A stretch of DNA of 64,000 nucleotides from Metaphire vulgaris (Eukaryota > Annelida > Clitellata > Crassiclitellata > Megascolecidae). Below the pieces are notes generated by a model, which did not search any database, was not told the origin of the DNA, and was given only the letters and a program-made list of their open reading frames with translations. The translations under genes and the position numbers were made by a program. The stretch covers positions 749,001-813,000 of the forward strand of contig CM030835.1 of the NCBI GenBank assembly GCA_018105865.1, in the 5' to 3' direction. Position 1 is the stretch's first letter. Every line of letters begins with the position of its first letter. Positions 13,061 through 24,800 of the stretch are shown in pieces.

Positions 13061-13778
13061 CTAATGGCACCATTATCAAGGCATTACATAAACTGAAGAG
13101 TTTACTTACATTTTACCAGTCAATACTGAGAATTAGTCTTTAATATAAATTTGGCCAGATAACAATCTTCATGAAAATACCAGAGTCTGATTGTTGGTTC
13201 AGAAGGAGCTCTAGAACACTTGAACATACAAGAGATGCCTTGATCGGTTCTATTCACATATGTTGCTAGATTATGAACATGGCAAAATGTTTCAAAGAGA
13301 CTTTTCAGTCAACAGAAGATGTGTCTCACTTCATAAGAACAATCACAAAAACAGCCTTTATCTTTTATACTTTTTTTGATGAAGTGATTTTCATAATACA
13401 AAAATTAGCAAATTTTCCAAGACACAGAACATGCCACGAACAAACAAGCGCCTAAATCAAATCTACAGCTCAATAGTTTTAAGAAAATTCCAAAATGTCA
13501 CTTCAAACACTCAAGTGAAACAAGAGCCAAATGCAACTTTTAATGGCAAAAGGAGGAACCAATCAATCCTTCTTAGAAAAAAGTCAAATAATTTTCACCT
13601 AGATTTCTTCTCTGGCGTAAATTACAGACACATATGACATCAAGACTTCCCCCGACCAGATAATTCAAGATTGTCAACGTCTCATTTCACAAGGCATAAT
13701 TCCTGAAATTGAAAAGTGTCCTTGCTACTCGCAGTCGAGATGTTTGCTTTGAATAGCATCACTAAACTGATATTAGCC

Positions 13779-13936
13779 CAGTGGCTATTCTAGCCACCTA
13801 GACATTGGGGGGGGGTTAAAATTATGTTTGGAGGGGAACAGACATTGTGGAGGTCATACTACTTGCCAAAATGTCAAAATTTTGGAACTTTGGGGAGGGG
13901 GGAATTCTCCCCAGAGAAGGCCTAGAATAAACACTG
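13779..13936. mobile_element. hAT-like MITE with perfect 8-bp TSD, family M2
   Basis: 158-bp element with ends CAGTGGCTATTCTAG and CTAGAATAAACACTG and an exact TSD TATTAGCC at 13771-13778 and 13937-13944. The interior is G-rich (runs of G around 13810 and 13895). A related copy lies at 43445-43630. The right TSD ends six bases before a possible stop codon of the ankyrin gene, so the element is in that gene's 3' UTR. Confidence 0.85.
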
Positions 13937-13949
13937 TATTAGCCTAAAG

Positions 13950-16900
13950 CTAAGCAACAATATGAGCAGCCTCCACCTCTTCATCAATCACTGAAGTCTT
14001 ATGAAGACAACGGGTTTCATAAGAACTGCCTTCCTTGTTTTCATTATCGTTAGAACACTCCGAACTCCCATCACCTGGCTGCAGCCTTCCAATTTTTGAT
14101 GAAGATTCAGGATCAAAATGATTTTTGTCCTTGTCATCGCCATCCTCGACCGAAGCTCTTGAATTGCCATCTGCACGATATGAACGTCGCTCAACACCAG
14201 TATCTCATCATCATCATCATCAAGATTTGACAACGAAGATGTCGATGACGCGGAAACTGGATCCTTGTGCATCTGCTGCTTTAATAAGATCTCATGATCT
14301 TCAGCAGTTGCTTGAATCGAATTGTTGATTCGCTTTAACTGTGCCTCGCTAGTCTGTGTATGCAACCGAGAAGAACCGTGCTCGTCTTGCACAAGAAGCA
14401 CAGCGGCAACAGAACTGCCGAGTAATTCTCGAATGTCGTCGTTTTGTGCTCGATCTTTAGCCAACTCACCTCTCTAAGAAAGAAATCGTAAAGATCTCTT
14501 ACAAACAACTTCAACTAAATGCAAAAGTGCAATTACGTACTTAATTTGAACATCATCACCATCATATGTTAACTGCTTCAAACATACTGGTACATATAAT
14601 ACATATTATATAATACCAAAAGATGATTGCTCTAAGTCTAAGGGAACCATGGCAACATACTTACTTACTTTCACTTAAGATATAAAAGGTGATGACGACA
14701 ACCAATATTAATATTGCTGAAAGGCTATCAAAACATGAAAATGGATGCAGAAATATAATAAAAATTCTTCAACTGTAGTTGAAGTCTCAATATTTTCAGT
14801 ATTTTACTCTGATAACAAGCTAAGCCCATACAAGATAGCTATTTTAAGAAAGACAAAGCACCTAATAATAAGCAGCTACTATTGTACTACTTTCCCAAGC
14901 GCTATATAAATCCACAAGATTTTACTTACTTACTTACTTAATAAATAAATAATCAGAATCCATATTGTACTGCCATGTTGCCTACTCTTCCAGGGATAAG
15001 AGGATCCAGACCGGCATTCAGCAAAACACGAACAACTTCAGGCCAAGAACGATCAGCCGCCCAGTGCAACGCAGTCCACTGATTCTGTCGTCATAATATA
15101 GAAACATTATGTGCAACATTTAAAATTCTACTTGCATATATTAAGAGAGTTGCATATATTAAGAGAGCGTTTAAGGAAAGTTTCTTTCTTTTTCAAATAT
15201 TGGCACCAAAGCATATCAGCTGTGCTGCACATCTTTGAATAACTTGAACTTAAGTGCTGCAAATAATATACTTGAAGTATTATCTAATTGCTGTCTATTT
15301 TGTACTATGTCTGACTATTAAAACCATTTGAGCTTCTCAAACTTGTAAAATCAGAACGATAAATAAAAAATATATGGCAAAATAATCATTTATGGTAACA
15401 GGTCAAATTTTCATGATCTTAATAGTGTAAAGAATCTTACAGAACCCTGTGCATGAACATCACATCCCACATCAATAAGGGCCTTTGCCACCATATGATG
15501 TCCATGATAGGCACAAAACATAAGTGGAGTAAAGTCTGCCTGCAACAATAAATGTAGAAAAATTGTTTCACTAGTTTAGGGTACCCTGAATTATTATAAT
15601 TATTGTAATATATAAACATGTGAAAGATAATGTCATATTGACCACCAAAATATCTCTTCAAGAAGGGTGTTAAAGATGGGTAAGGGGGGGGCATTTGAAA
15701 TTTTATCATCAGTGTTTGGGAGATCCCATAAGAGAGTGCAGAAAATATTTTGTAAGCACTTTTCACAATGCATCGAATCATGACTATCATTCTTGAAAGT
15801 AACAAAAAACCTCTTATAATGTTCACAAAGTGTCATATGCATAAAGATGAGGTCTAAACTTACTTTTCAAAAAAGTGTAAAACTTGGAGGTGTAAAAAGC
15901 AATAAAATATTGACTTAACAATGAGAAATGGAAACTGCATAAGAACTAAAACACTCTAAAGATACTCACTTCTCCAACATCACTGCTTTTACTATTGATG
16001 TCACTTCCCGCTTTGATCAGCAATTGACTAATTCTGTAGAGTCCTTCTTCATCACTTGACTGACTACGACATGCTTCGTGCAAAGCAGTCCTAGAATCCT
16101 AAACATAACCTCTAATCATTACTATCAGCATCACTAATAAAACCTAATACATGTACACTGCACTGATGCTCAAAAAACCAATCATTTCTTGTTATCAGCA
16201 CCATAAAATTCCAATACAGAGTGACGTTTAAAATTTAATCATTATTACAATTACCAGTGCCCATCTTAAAACACAGGATTTCCTTCAAATAATTAGTCTC
16301 AAATATTATGTCTCTAAAGCTGCATCTACCCCTTCCAAATGAAATGGAAAATATCATCGTAAAACTTTATTAGGCTATGTATTAAAACACATTTAAGAGA
16401 AAAGATGAAAAGCATATGAGAAAAAACATCATATATCTTCAAACCTATCAATACACATTTTAAAATATGCAGATGGCTTAATTGGCATAATCGAGCAACT
16501 AAAATATCGTGACATAATATTTTAAAACCATTTTAAAAGAGCAAACAAGAAACCATTTCTTTAATAATTACTTTATTCTGCAGATGAACAGAGCATTTGT
16601 TGTCAACAAGTACTTGTACGGCTTCTGGCTGACAGAAATAAGCAGCGTTGATTAGCGAAGTCCAGCCATTCTACAACAGGCAAAGCAAGTCAGTAAACAG
16701 CCTGATGTACTTCTACTCTATAGGTGTTTCTTATTAGCAAACTGAAAGGTACAACTCTGTCACAAAGTTATAACTAAAAAATTATTCAAATCAAACTGAA
16801 ACAAGAAAAATGTCACCAAAACACCAACAGTTATTAAATATAAACTAGAAACCAAAAAAATGATATAAAGAAGACATGATTAGATGACGGACTGATCTCT

Positions 16901-18590
16901 GGATTTCAACCTCGAATCACCAAGGACAAAATCACGACTGATTTTTTACTGAAGCGACCATCAACTGGTGCTGATGTACTACTACAATGGTGCTAAAGAA
17001 GTTTACCCCTACCCCTGCCCCTGCCCCTGCTCCTGCCCCTGCCCCTACCCCTACCACTACCACTACCACTACTACTACTACTACTATTACCAAACTCTGC
17101 AGCTTTGCACCAAACTCATTTATCTATGCCAAGGTGAGGAACAGCTGAAATAGTCATTGGCATCATAGTAACTGATTCCAATACCAAATCTCACTAAAGA
17201 CTGCTCAACTTCAGGGCTCTATAGGGAGCCAGTCGTACAGATTTATACACTGAAAACGAATGATTTCACCAATGAAGAAATGTTTAAAATGCACAAGAAG
17301 AAAAACCCATGAAATGCTGAAAACCTTGTCTTGAGCATCAATTTCGGAATGTGCATCAATGAGCATCTGAATTATGTCTGCATGTCCCTTCATAGCAGCA
17401 TGATGCAAAGCCAGATTACCTCTCTAAACACATTCACCAAAAATGCAACTGAGAGGTTAAAATACATGACAATACATTCAGTGACAGTAACCTGGATAAA
17501 TAAATTTAAGTGCATTTTACAAATGAACAGCGCCAAAAAGGGGCAGCATTAGACAGCAACAGCTTTCAGATGTTGTCTGTGGTTATTCTAAATAAAGCAA
17601 GAAACAACTAAAACAAATTTTCTGTATTTCCACACAGCACACAGCAGATACCACAGAAAAAAAGATCATGAGTTCATGACATACATAATTTGTTCATGAC
17701 ACACCAAATAAATGTTAATGAGCATTTGTCATCCAACAAACTCACATCATCACGAACATTTACTTTGCATCCAGCATCAATCAGCATCTGGACAATTTCT
17801 TTTTTCCCTTGTGAAGCAACGTGAATAGCACAAGAGTCGTGCTGCAATAGACATAAATTATCAGATTGAAAACCATAATTAACAGGATAAAGAACCCTTT
17901 AATTCACAAGACAATAGCAAAAGATCAAACCAAACACCTCAAGATCTAACTTTCTGATCAACTATTCAAACCAGATGTTCAACACTTTGGCCACTGCATT
18001 GATACAGAAAAAACACTGTTTCCCTGCTCACAGGCTCCTCCAGATACCCCTCTCCCATAATACAACAACTCAAGTCAGTTATAGAACTGAGTAAATAATG
18101 AATGAAACTAGCAGTCAACTGGTTATCACTAATATTCCACTCTAGCATAATAGTTACTCGAACAGCATCTGCCTGTCCCATATACCTAGATGTCAAATGC
18201 TAGGTTGTATCTATGCAAGTGTATGTATGTTGAACACTGCCAGTGTGGAACATAAAATGGCTTTAAAAAGTGCTTCAAGCATTGTCACTCCATTCAATTG
18301 AGAGCTCCTTCTTGCTATTTTAGTATTCATTATCCAGACATTGTTCAGTCAGTCAGATGCAGTTATTTGTTGCTCCTCCAGCAAAGACAGCCAAGTTTGG
18401 TGAAAGATCGGCTTCAAGTGGGAACCCCCTCCTTTGAAATGCATTGCCTTTGAATAGCAAGACTTGCAAATTGATCATGAAATTTAAGATCAATCCTAAG
18501 ACTCACTTATTTAACAGCTCTTACAAGTGACATCTGTCAAAGTGCCCTTGACTTAGACCTTTGTTTTTCCATGATGCTATACAAATTGTC

Positions 18591-18679
<89 letters not shown>

Positions 18680-18967
18680 TTGGTCCACCTAAACACTGCA
18701 CAGATGCTTACACTACCAAAACCGCTATCCTTGTCAGCCAGTCATAGTACAACACAATACAGTATTTTTTATTTCAGGTATTAAATTCTACTCTAAACAT
18801 CCAGACTGATCAGAGTAGAATTTAAAACCTGAAAGTAAAATATTGCTTACTGTATATGAAACCCAATTGATGTCAATTCCTTCTTGAATAAATCGCTTCA
18901 CTTTTTCTTTATTTCCAAATCCACAAGCTTCCCAGAAGGCCTCTTGTTTAGTTGCAGCCAGACCCAT
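13950..18967 (-). CDS. Ankyrin-repeat protein, one repeat per exon
   Basis: Exons on the minus strand: 18851-18967 (ATG at 18965-18967), 17746-17841, 17325-17423, 16572-16670, 15970-16098, 15441-15539, 14986-15084 and 13950/13988-14473. All introns are phase 0 and GT..AG. Four exons are exactly 99 bp, one 33-residue ankyrin repeat each. Clear repeats are GNLALHHAAMKGHADIIQML, GWTSLINAAYFCQPEAVQVL, RTALHEACRS, FTPLMFCAYHGHHMVAKALI and WTALHWAADRSWPEVVRVLL. The last exon adds RGELAKDRAQNDDIRELLG, then a Ser/Asp-rich tail. As written, the frame ends at 13988; a one-base shift in the GAT run near 14210 would instead open an acidic tail ending at 13950. The start follows an AG that may itself be an acceptor, so an upstream exon is possible. 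I do not recognise a named orthologue; ankyrin repeats bind protein partners. Confidence 0.82.
14820..14940 (+). mobile_element. LINE 3' tail, family B
   Basis: Ends with AGCGCTATATAAATCCACAA followed by GATTTTACTTACTTAC repeats. The same tail is found at 19497-19645 and 50060-50630. Located in the ankyrin gene's last intron. Confidence 0.6.
17005..17085. repeat. (CCCTGC/CCCTAC)n and (ACT)n compound repeat
   Basis: CCCTGC or CCCTAC hexamers grade into CACTAC and then ACT triplets, in an ankyrin-gene intron. Confidence 0.85.
18330..18682 (+). mobile_element. LINE 3' fragment, family A, with (TAA)n tail
   Basis: The plus-strand translation PPAKTAKFGERSASSGNPLL, a stop, then NALP and a KTHLFNSSYK motif matches the fragment at 323-851. 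The tail reads ATGCTATACAAATTGTC and then about 29 TAA units (18593-18680). It lies in the first visible ankyrin-gene intron. Confidence 0.7.
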
Positions 18968-19021
18968 TGTCTGAATCAGAGAAATGACATAACTGCAATT
19001 AAGTGCACTATTATATATGCA

Positions 19022-19036
19022 CTATATATATATATA

Positions 19037-19083
<47 letters not shown>
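19022..19083. repeat. (TA)n microsatellite
   Basis: TA tract with one GC interruption, about 55 bp upstream of the first ankyrin-gene ATG in gene orientation. Confidence 0.9.
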
Positions 19084-19086
<3 letters not shown>

Positions 19087-19496
19087 GCAGAAAAAGAAAA
19101 GGGGGATATTCAGGTATTCAGCAAATCAAGGACTTAGAAGAGACCCTGAAGCTTGTATTGGCCAGCCTATATACACAGATCATGACTGAAGTCATTACAG
19201 GGATTGGACATAACAGAAGCAAAGCCTAATTACTAAAAATAAATGGACACACAATAGTACGATGACATAAAGAGAAGCATATCTAATAGATGTCGGTAAT
19301 CAGTTCTGTCCAAGCTGTCGTTTCCTGAACATTAAGAGTTATAAAGAATAGTTCCGCCTAGTGATAGAGAGTGAGTGGTGCCTGTGCATTAAAAACTGTC
19401 AAAACTGCAATACATTACCTATAATTTAGTTTATTTTTTGTTAATGATAAACAATAATTAATTTTCATAAAGACACAACAACGGTTTACCTCACTG

Positions 19497-19645
19497 CCCT
19501 TCAGATATTGACTATTGCCTGGCTGATCCCATACCTTTCCTATAGCTATTTTAAGAGATGCTGAGCGCCTAAGAATAAGCAGCTACTGTTGTGCTGCTTT
19601 CCAAGGCGCTATAGAAATCCACAAGATTTTACTTTACTTTACCAG
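19497..19645 (+). mobile_element. LINE 3' tail, family B
   Basis: TGCCTGGCTGATCCCATACC, then AAGGCGCTATAGAAATCCAC and AAGATTTTACTTTACTTTAC. It aligns by eye with 50450-50620. No coding part is present. Confidence 0.65.
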
Positions 19646-19999
19646 TTCAAGAAGAAAAGCAACAGCAAGATTAAATACAGAAAAAAGAAACAAGTCCTAG
19701 AAATAATGAACCAGTATTGACTGAGAATGAATCATACAAAGATACCATATAAGACCGCAAGGAGCTGGTCCTTTTAGACTCAGGAGGTCCCTGGCCCTGA
19801 ATCACGTGGGCTATATTACTGCTACTGCTATGCTACTGGTATACATGTGATTCTGGGATGACTAGCAACATAAGTATCAACCCAGATTGAAATGGACACA
19901 ACATCCTTCAATTATATAAAGATACTGACGAGACAAAGAAGTCCATTCATATAGCAAATAACGCCAATAATATTTTACGCAACCATAATAATTACTCAC

Positions 20000-20041
<42 letters not shown>

Positions 20042-20440
20042 CAACAATATTAATAATCATGTGATTTAAAGTGATCTAGGAGGCTAAGTAAGCCTGCGTG
20101 AAAACTACTGTAGTAACTCTCCGAATTAAGATACCTAGTTTTCTGAGATAGCCTTTGAATCCATTTACTGTTTCAACTGTCACTCTCCAAACTCGTCAAG
20201 CTGTTACTATCCAACTCGTCCAAACTATTCCATTTGTCCGCAACCCTTGCACTAAAAAAATCTTTCTTGGATCCACGATCCACCCTCTTGTTCTGCTATA
20301 ATGTGCCAATGCAAAGAATCGATCGTGTGGCACATCTACTTTCCCAGTAGTCATTTTCACACACACTCTCCCTCTCTCTCTCGCTCGTTCTCTCTCGCTC
20401 CCCCTTCTAATGTTGTCAATCCACAATATCGAAATCTATT
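20000..20440 (-). mobile_element. LINE 3' fragment, family C
   Basis: Read on the minus strand, the degraded peptide HYSRTRGWIVDPRKIFLVQG is a decayed form of the TTRGHKCSLFKQRVEPKKKK stretch at 46280-46470. The 3' end (left side) is a (TAA)n run at 20000-20038. The same sequence recurs at 27197-27541. Stops and gaps show it is dead. Confidence 0.6.
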
Positions 20441-20449
20441 TTCGTGGCT

Positions 20450-21020
20450 TAAATTACGGCATCCATTGACCATCTTTGTTGCTCGTCTTTGTGTTTTATG
20501 GATTTGCAGATTTTTAGGCTTACTACATGAGTTAAGTTGATTGAACTATGTATACTGGATAGTAATAAATTTGCTATCCTATACGAATAATATAAGTACT
20601 ACTATTAACGGAGTTAAACAAACATGTGTTAGCAAGTCAGCAACTCTCTAATTAACGTTAAACTAAGTTTAAAACCCAAACAATACACTTCAGCTGGTCT
20701 CAAGTTTAATTAACTGTGTTTCTAACATAAAATGAATTTAGTATATATTTAAGTATATTTAATAGTAACTTACTATGTGTAGTTGGTAAATTTGTTTACT
20801 TTAATTTTGATCCAATTGCGCTGTCGCTGTTGATTTTTAAATTGAGAAAATCACGGAAAGCCCTGACAGCATAGACTTTAATATTACTGTAAACTGTATC
20901 AATGTCATTGACGGGCAATGACGGCTATTAATAGACGTCAATGGTTGCGAACTTGGGACTGGATTATACCTCCATGGACTGGGAGATACATGCATACAGC
21001 CAGTGAGTCTACAAGACTTG
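20450..21020. other. Gap without recognised gene
   Basis: AT-rich unique-looking sequence. The only notable item is CTATTAATAGACGTCAATGG at about 20924-20943, which recurs as part of a palindrome near 60950. Confidence 0.5.
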
Positions 21021-21021
21021 G

Positions 21022-21660
21022 GGGCTGTCCATTAATTACGTCAACAAATAGGGGAGGGAGTTTGAAAGTTTGACACTTGTGACAGTGGCATAGGCGGATT
21101 TAGAGTTTAATATTTGGGTAGGCTAGCATGGGGTCTGGAGGTGCCATCCAGCACGCAACAGATCTGGTGTTGATGCGAAACACTTTTCTTGTTTTGGTGG
21201 GATTAGTTGGTACGTAGTCTTAAGCCTAACCTAGCCTTTAATAAAATCCGCCTATGGACAGTGGGAGGGGTAAAGATAAATTGGCGTCAAAAAATTCATA
21301 TTTTACAATAAATTTAATAATAAAAAAATTAATTTACATAAATAAAAAATAATTTCTATAATTCTATTTCAGCATAAAAACCAGTCGTATAAAATATTTT
21401 TAGCTTGTAGGGGAAGTGATTGGGGGAAGGGTTAGAAGTTTTGACATAATTTCATTAGGGGTCACAGAAAGCTTGACAGTTGTTGACATAGGGGTTCACA
21501 AATTGCCTTTAAAATGTTGACATAATTAAAGTGCAGTCCCTTGTAGGCAGATCAAAGTTATGAAATAATTTTAGGAGTCACTGAAAGTTTGACAGTTGTA
21601 GACAAGGGGTAAGGGGTCAAAAATTGCCAAAAAATTTTCATGTAATTAATGGACACCCCT
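21022..21660. mobile_element. DNA transposon remnant with long TIRs
   Basis: The left end GGGGCTGTCCATTAATTACG is the inverted match of the right end GTAATTAATGGACACCCCT, with one or two mismatches. About 640 bp lies between, including the nested MITE at 21089-21256. No transposase frame remains. Internal motifs such as GAAAGTTTGACAGTTGT occur twice. Confidence 0.7.
21089..21256. mobile_element. hAT-like MITE nested in older transposon, family M1
   Basis: 168-bp element with ends CATAGGCGGATTT and AAATCCGCCTATG and an exact 8-bp TSD GACAGTGG at 21081-21088 and 21257-21264. It is inserted into the transposon at 21022-21660, so that element is older. The terminal repeats are perfect over 13 bp. 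Confidence 0.88.
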
Positions 21661-21851
21661 ATGGATAAGGGATAGTAAGATATTAAATAAATATAAGTAT
21701 TACTATTAATGGAGTTAAACAAACCTGTGACAGCAAGTCAGCTTTTCAGATGGTCAGACTTAATATGTATAACATTACAAAAGTGGTACGGAATTAAAAA
21801 GTTACAAAAGTAATATATGGAATTAACATGAGGTGCATAAGAACTGTTCTC

Positions 21852-24800
21852 TTAGTCTTTCTTCAATTTGCTATTGAAGCTTTGCAAACTTTCTTTTAGG
21901 TCTGGGCGTCTATCTGACCAGTACTCACAGACGTCATCGGCTCCTTCAGTCCAGCCGGCTTTGTGACAATGTTTCAAGGCTTCTTCAATGAGACGTGCAT
22001 CCTTATCCTGTGCATGGTCATAGTAGAATTCTAATGTTCTGTTGATTAAGTCCAGGTTTCTGTTTGGAACCAGATTTAACTCAATTTTCTGTGCAGGCAG
22101 AGCAATGTTATCTGGGAATAGCTGAATGCCGCGATCTATGCTTTCCTCGCAAGGCTCATGAGATGGGTCAATTGACAAATATAGACGATTGACATAGTCA
22201 AGGAACAGATATGGTAGAAAATGTTGCATTTTGTGGCAGTGAATCATTGCCTTAGCAACTCGTCGGGTTCCAGCATAATCATTTGTTGCAAGTAGATGTC
22301 GAAGGTAATTCAAATGCACAAACGCATCGCCAACTTCCATCTGGTTGTGCTTTTCTAAGTAATTAAAAGCAAACCAGTAGTATGGTAAGCCTACCGCTTT
22401 GTCATAATGCACCATGTAAACCTTTGCCATGTTTTCACATAAGAAAACTGCATCAATACTCTCCAGATAATTCACTCTCTCAAAAATATCAAGTGCATGT
22501 TCAAAATGGACCAACGCCGCTTGAACCTCCCCTTTGTCATTTGCTAAGTTACCCAAATTAAAGTATGCATATCCGACATCAACATGATTTTCTCCTAAAG
22601 CATTGGATTTGATTTTTAGGGCTCTGTTGTAAACAACTTCAGCTTTGTCGAAAAGTTGAAGTCGACGATAGCAGATGCCAAGATTGGTTAGAGAGTAGCT
22701 CATTTCCGGTGGTACATATGCGGTGTATACTGAATCTTCCAGGGCAACAACTTCTTCATACTTCTGACATGCCAGTTCATGATTACCCTTTAGGGCGTGC
22801 ACTTCGGCTATGCAGGAAAGACTCTTAGCAATATTGATTTGAGTTTCGTATGACTTGGAAATGCTACCATGGACTTCAATTGATTTTTCAAAAAGTTCAA
22901 CTGCTTTGTCAAATTCTGAAAGCTTTGTGTATACTGTACCAGTACCATGGTATGATCTTCCTAAATGCTCAAGATTAACATTTGATTTTGGAGCTCTGTT
23001 GATGAAAAATTCAAGAGCTGATTCGTGTAATGGAAATGCTTTTTTGTCTTCCCGAATGTCAACGTAAAAGCATGCTAAATTATATAATGTCACATGCAGC
23101 CTAACATCTCGGTCTTTTACTTTCTCATTGTTCTCTAATACCTGTTTTAGTCTAAGCAGGTAAGTTTCTTGTGCATTGGACTTAGCCATATTAAGAAAGA
23201 GTGCAACAGACTCTAAATCAAAGACTAGTGCGTCTCCAGCGTTGACATCAAATATGAGGTCTTCTTCAATACTTTCGCTGTACACCTGTATAGTGTGTAC
23301 ATTCACTGCACGTGAAAGTTCTTCAGTCAGAACCTCTGCTGTGAGTCCCATGAAGTCAAGATATTCAAGAAGTTTATATGGTTCCAAACTAAACACCTTT
23401 AGGAAGACTGATAGGTTTTAAAGTGTTTCCTGATTAAAGTTTTCTCATTGGCTTGATGGCAAAGCCACAGCAGTTCTGTGCATGCATGATCTAAGTTTGA
23501 TCTGGCCTCAATGCTTTTCTCGTAGAACTGTATTTGTTGTTTCCGAAATGTATTTTTCTTCTCTTCAGTTTTCAGGTAACGGAAAAGTATTGCCTCTGCC
23601 AGTGACTCATGCAGCAGTTTAAGGAATCCACCTGTCAACCGGTTTAAGAATGGCTCGATTGCATAATAAAGCGGTAGCCATTGGTACGATTCGATGCCAA
23701 ACATTTCTGAAAGCTCGTTCTCTGTCAATCCCCTCCGAGACAGACACAAAGAGCTCATCACCTTTTCAGTCATGCTACCATCTTTGAAAGCAGGATCATA
23801 ATCTTGTTCCAATCGTTCAAGAAACTTTATAAATAGACCAGAAATGCTTACACAGCTAACCAAAGATTGGATTTTATTATCGAGTTCACGAAATTTGCCA
23901 AACATACACAATTCTTCTATAACAACTTTCAGAAAAAGTGGATTTCCAACATTCTCTGCAGATACGATCTGCTGTAACTGGTCTTCAGACAAAGTTTTAC
24001 CTCGAAGTCTTAACAGATCCTTGCATATTTCAACACTCACTCTAGAAGGCAGTTTCTCCAGTTCAAGCATATCACACCGAAACTCCGAAAGTTCTTCCAG
24101 GTGCTTTTTATCTGTAATATCAGTCAAAAGTATAATCTGTATACCGTTAGGGATGTCCTTGGGCAACCAGAAGAGAGGCCTCGTAATCTTTGATTTGTAA
24201 AGTATTCTGTTCAAACAGTCAATGACAAGAATCACTTCATGGCCACTTTCCGAAGCCTTTCTAAGCCAGCCATGATATTCATTAATTAATTCAACACCAC
24301 TCTTAGTTTCCAGTTCATCAGTTTTTGTGTTGATATTATCAGGCCTAAAACTGTTAATTTTTTGCTGAAGAGTCCAGATTACTCTCCTCATAAAATCATT
24401 TGGATCACTGCTTTCTGCAGTACAGCCGATGAAATGGTACATCCACGTCTTTGTCGAATGCAAAGGAATCTGTTTTTGAAGCCATCTGCAAACCAATGCA
24501 GACTTGCCTATTCCGTGCTCTCCTGTAATCACGAGTAGCTGAGATTCACCTTTCAGAATTTTCTCATCAAGTCTCTCGGCGAAGTTTTCTCCTTCGCGGT
24601 ACAATGTGCACATTTTGGCCAGAAATAAATTATGCTGCTGTAGCTCCTGTTCGTATCTCGTCAGCTTTGACGCCTCGAATGGTTTTTGTAGAACCCGAGT
24701 CAAATATTCCCAGACTTTCTCAAACATCCACCGGGCGCCTTCAACAGGATTGCTATAGGCCAAGTTTACCCCGTGACATCTGTCTCCCGTTGCTTTGACT

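Noticed and set aside
20920..20945. GACGTCAATGG as a viral enhancer-like element
   Set aside because: It is a short word inside a palindromic repeat also found near 60950. No other viral feature is present.
23396..23425. Programmed -1 frameshift in the NACHT-TPR gene
   Set aside because: TTTAAAA is present, but not in the frame required for a slippery heptamer. A missing base fits better.
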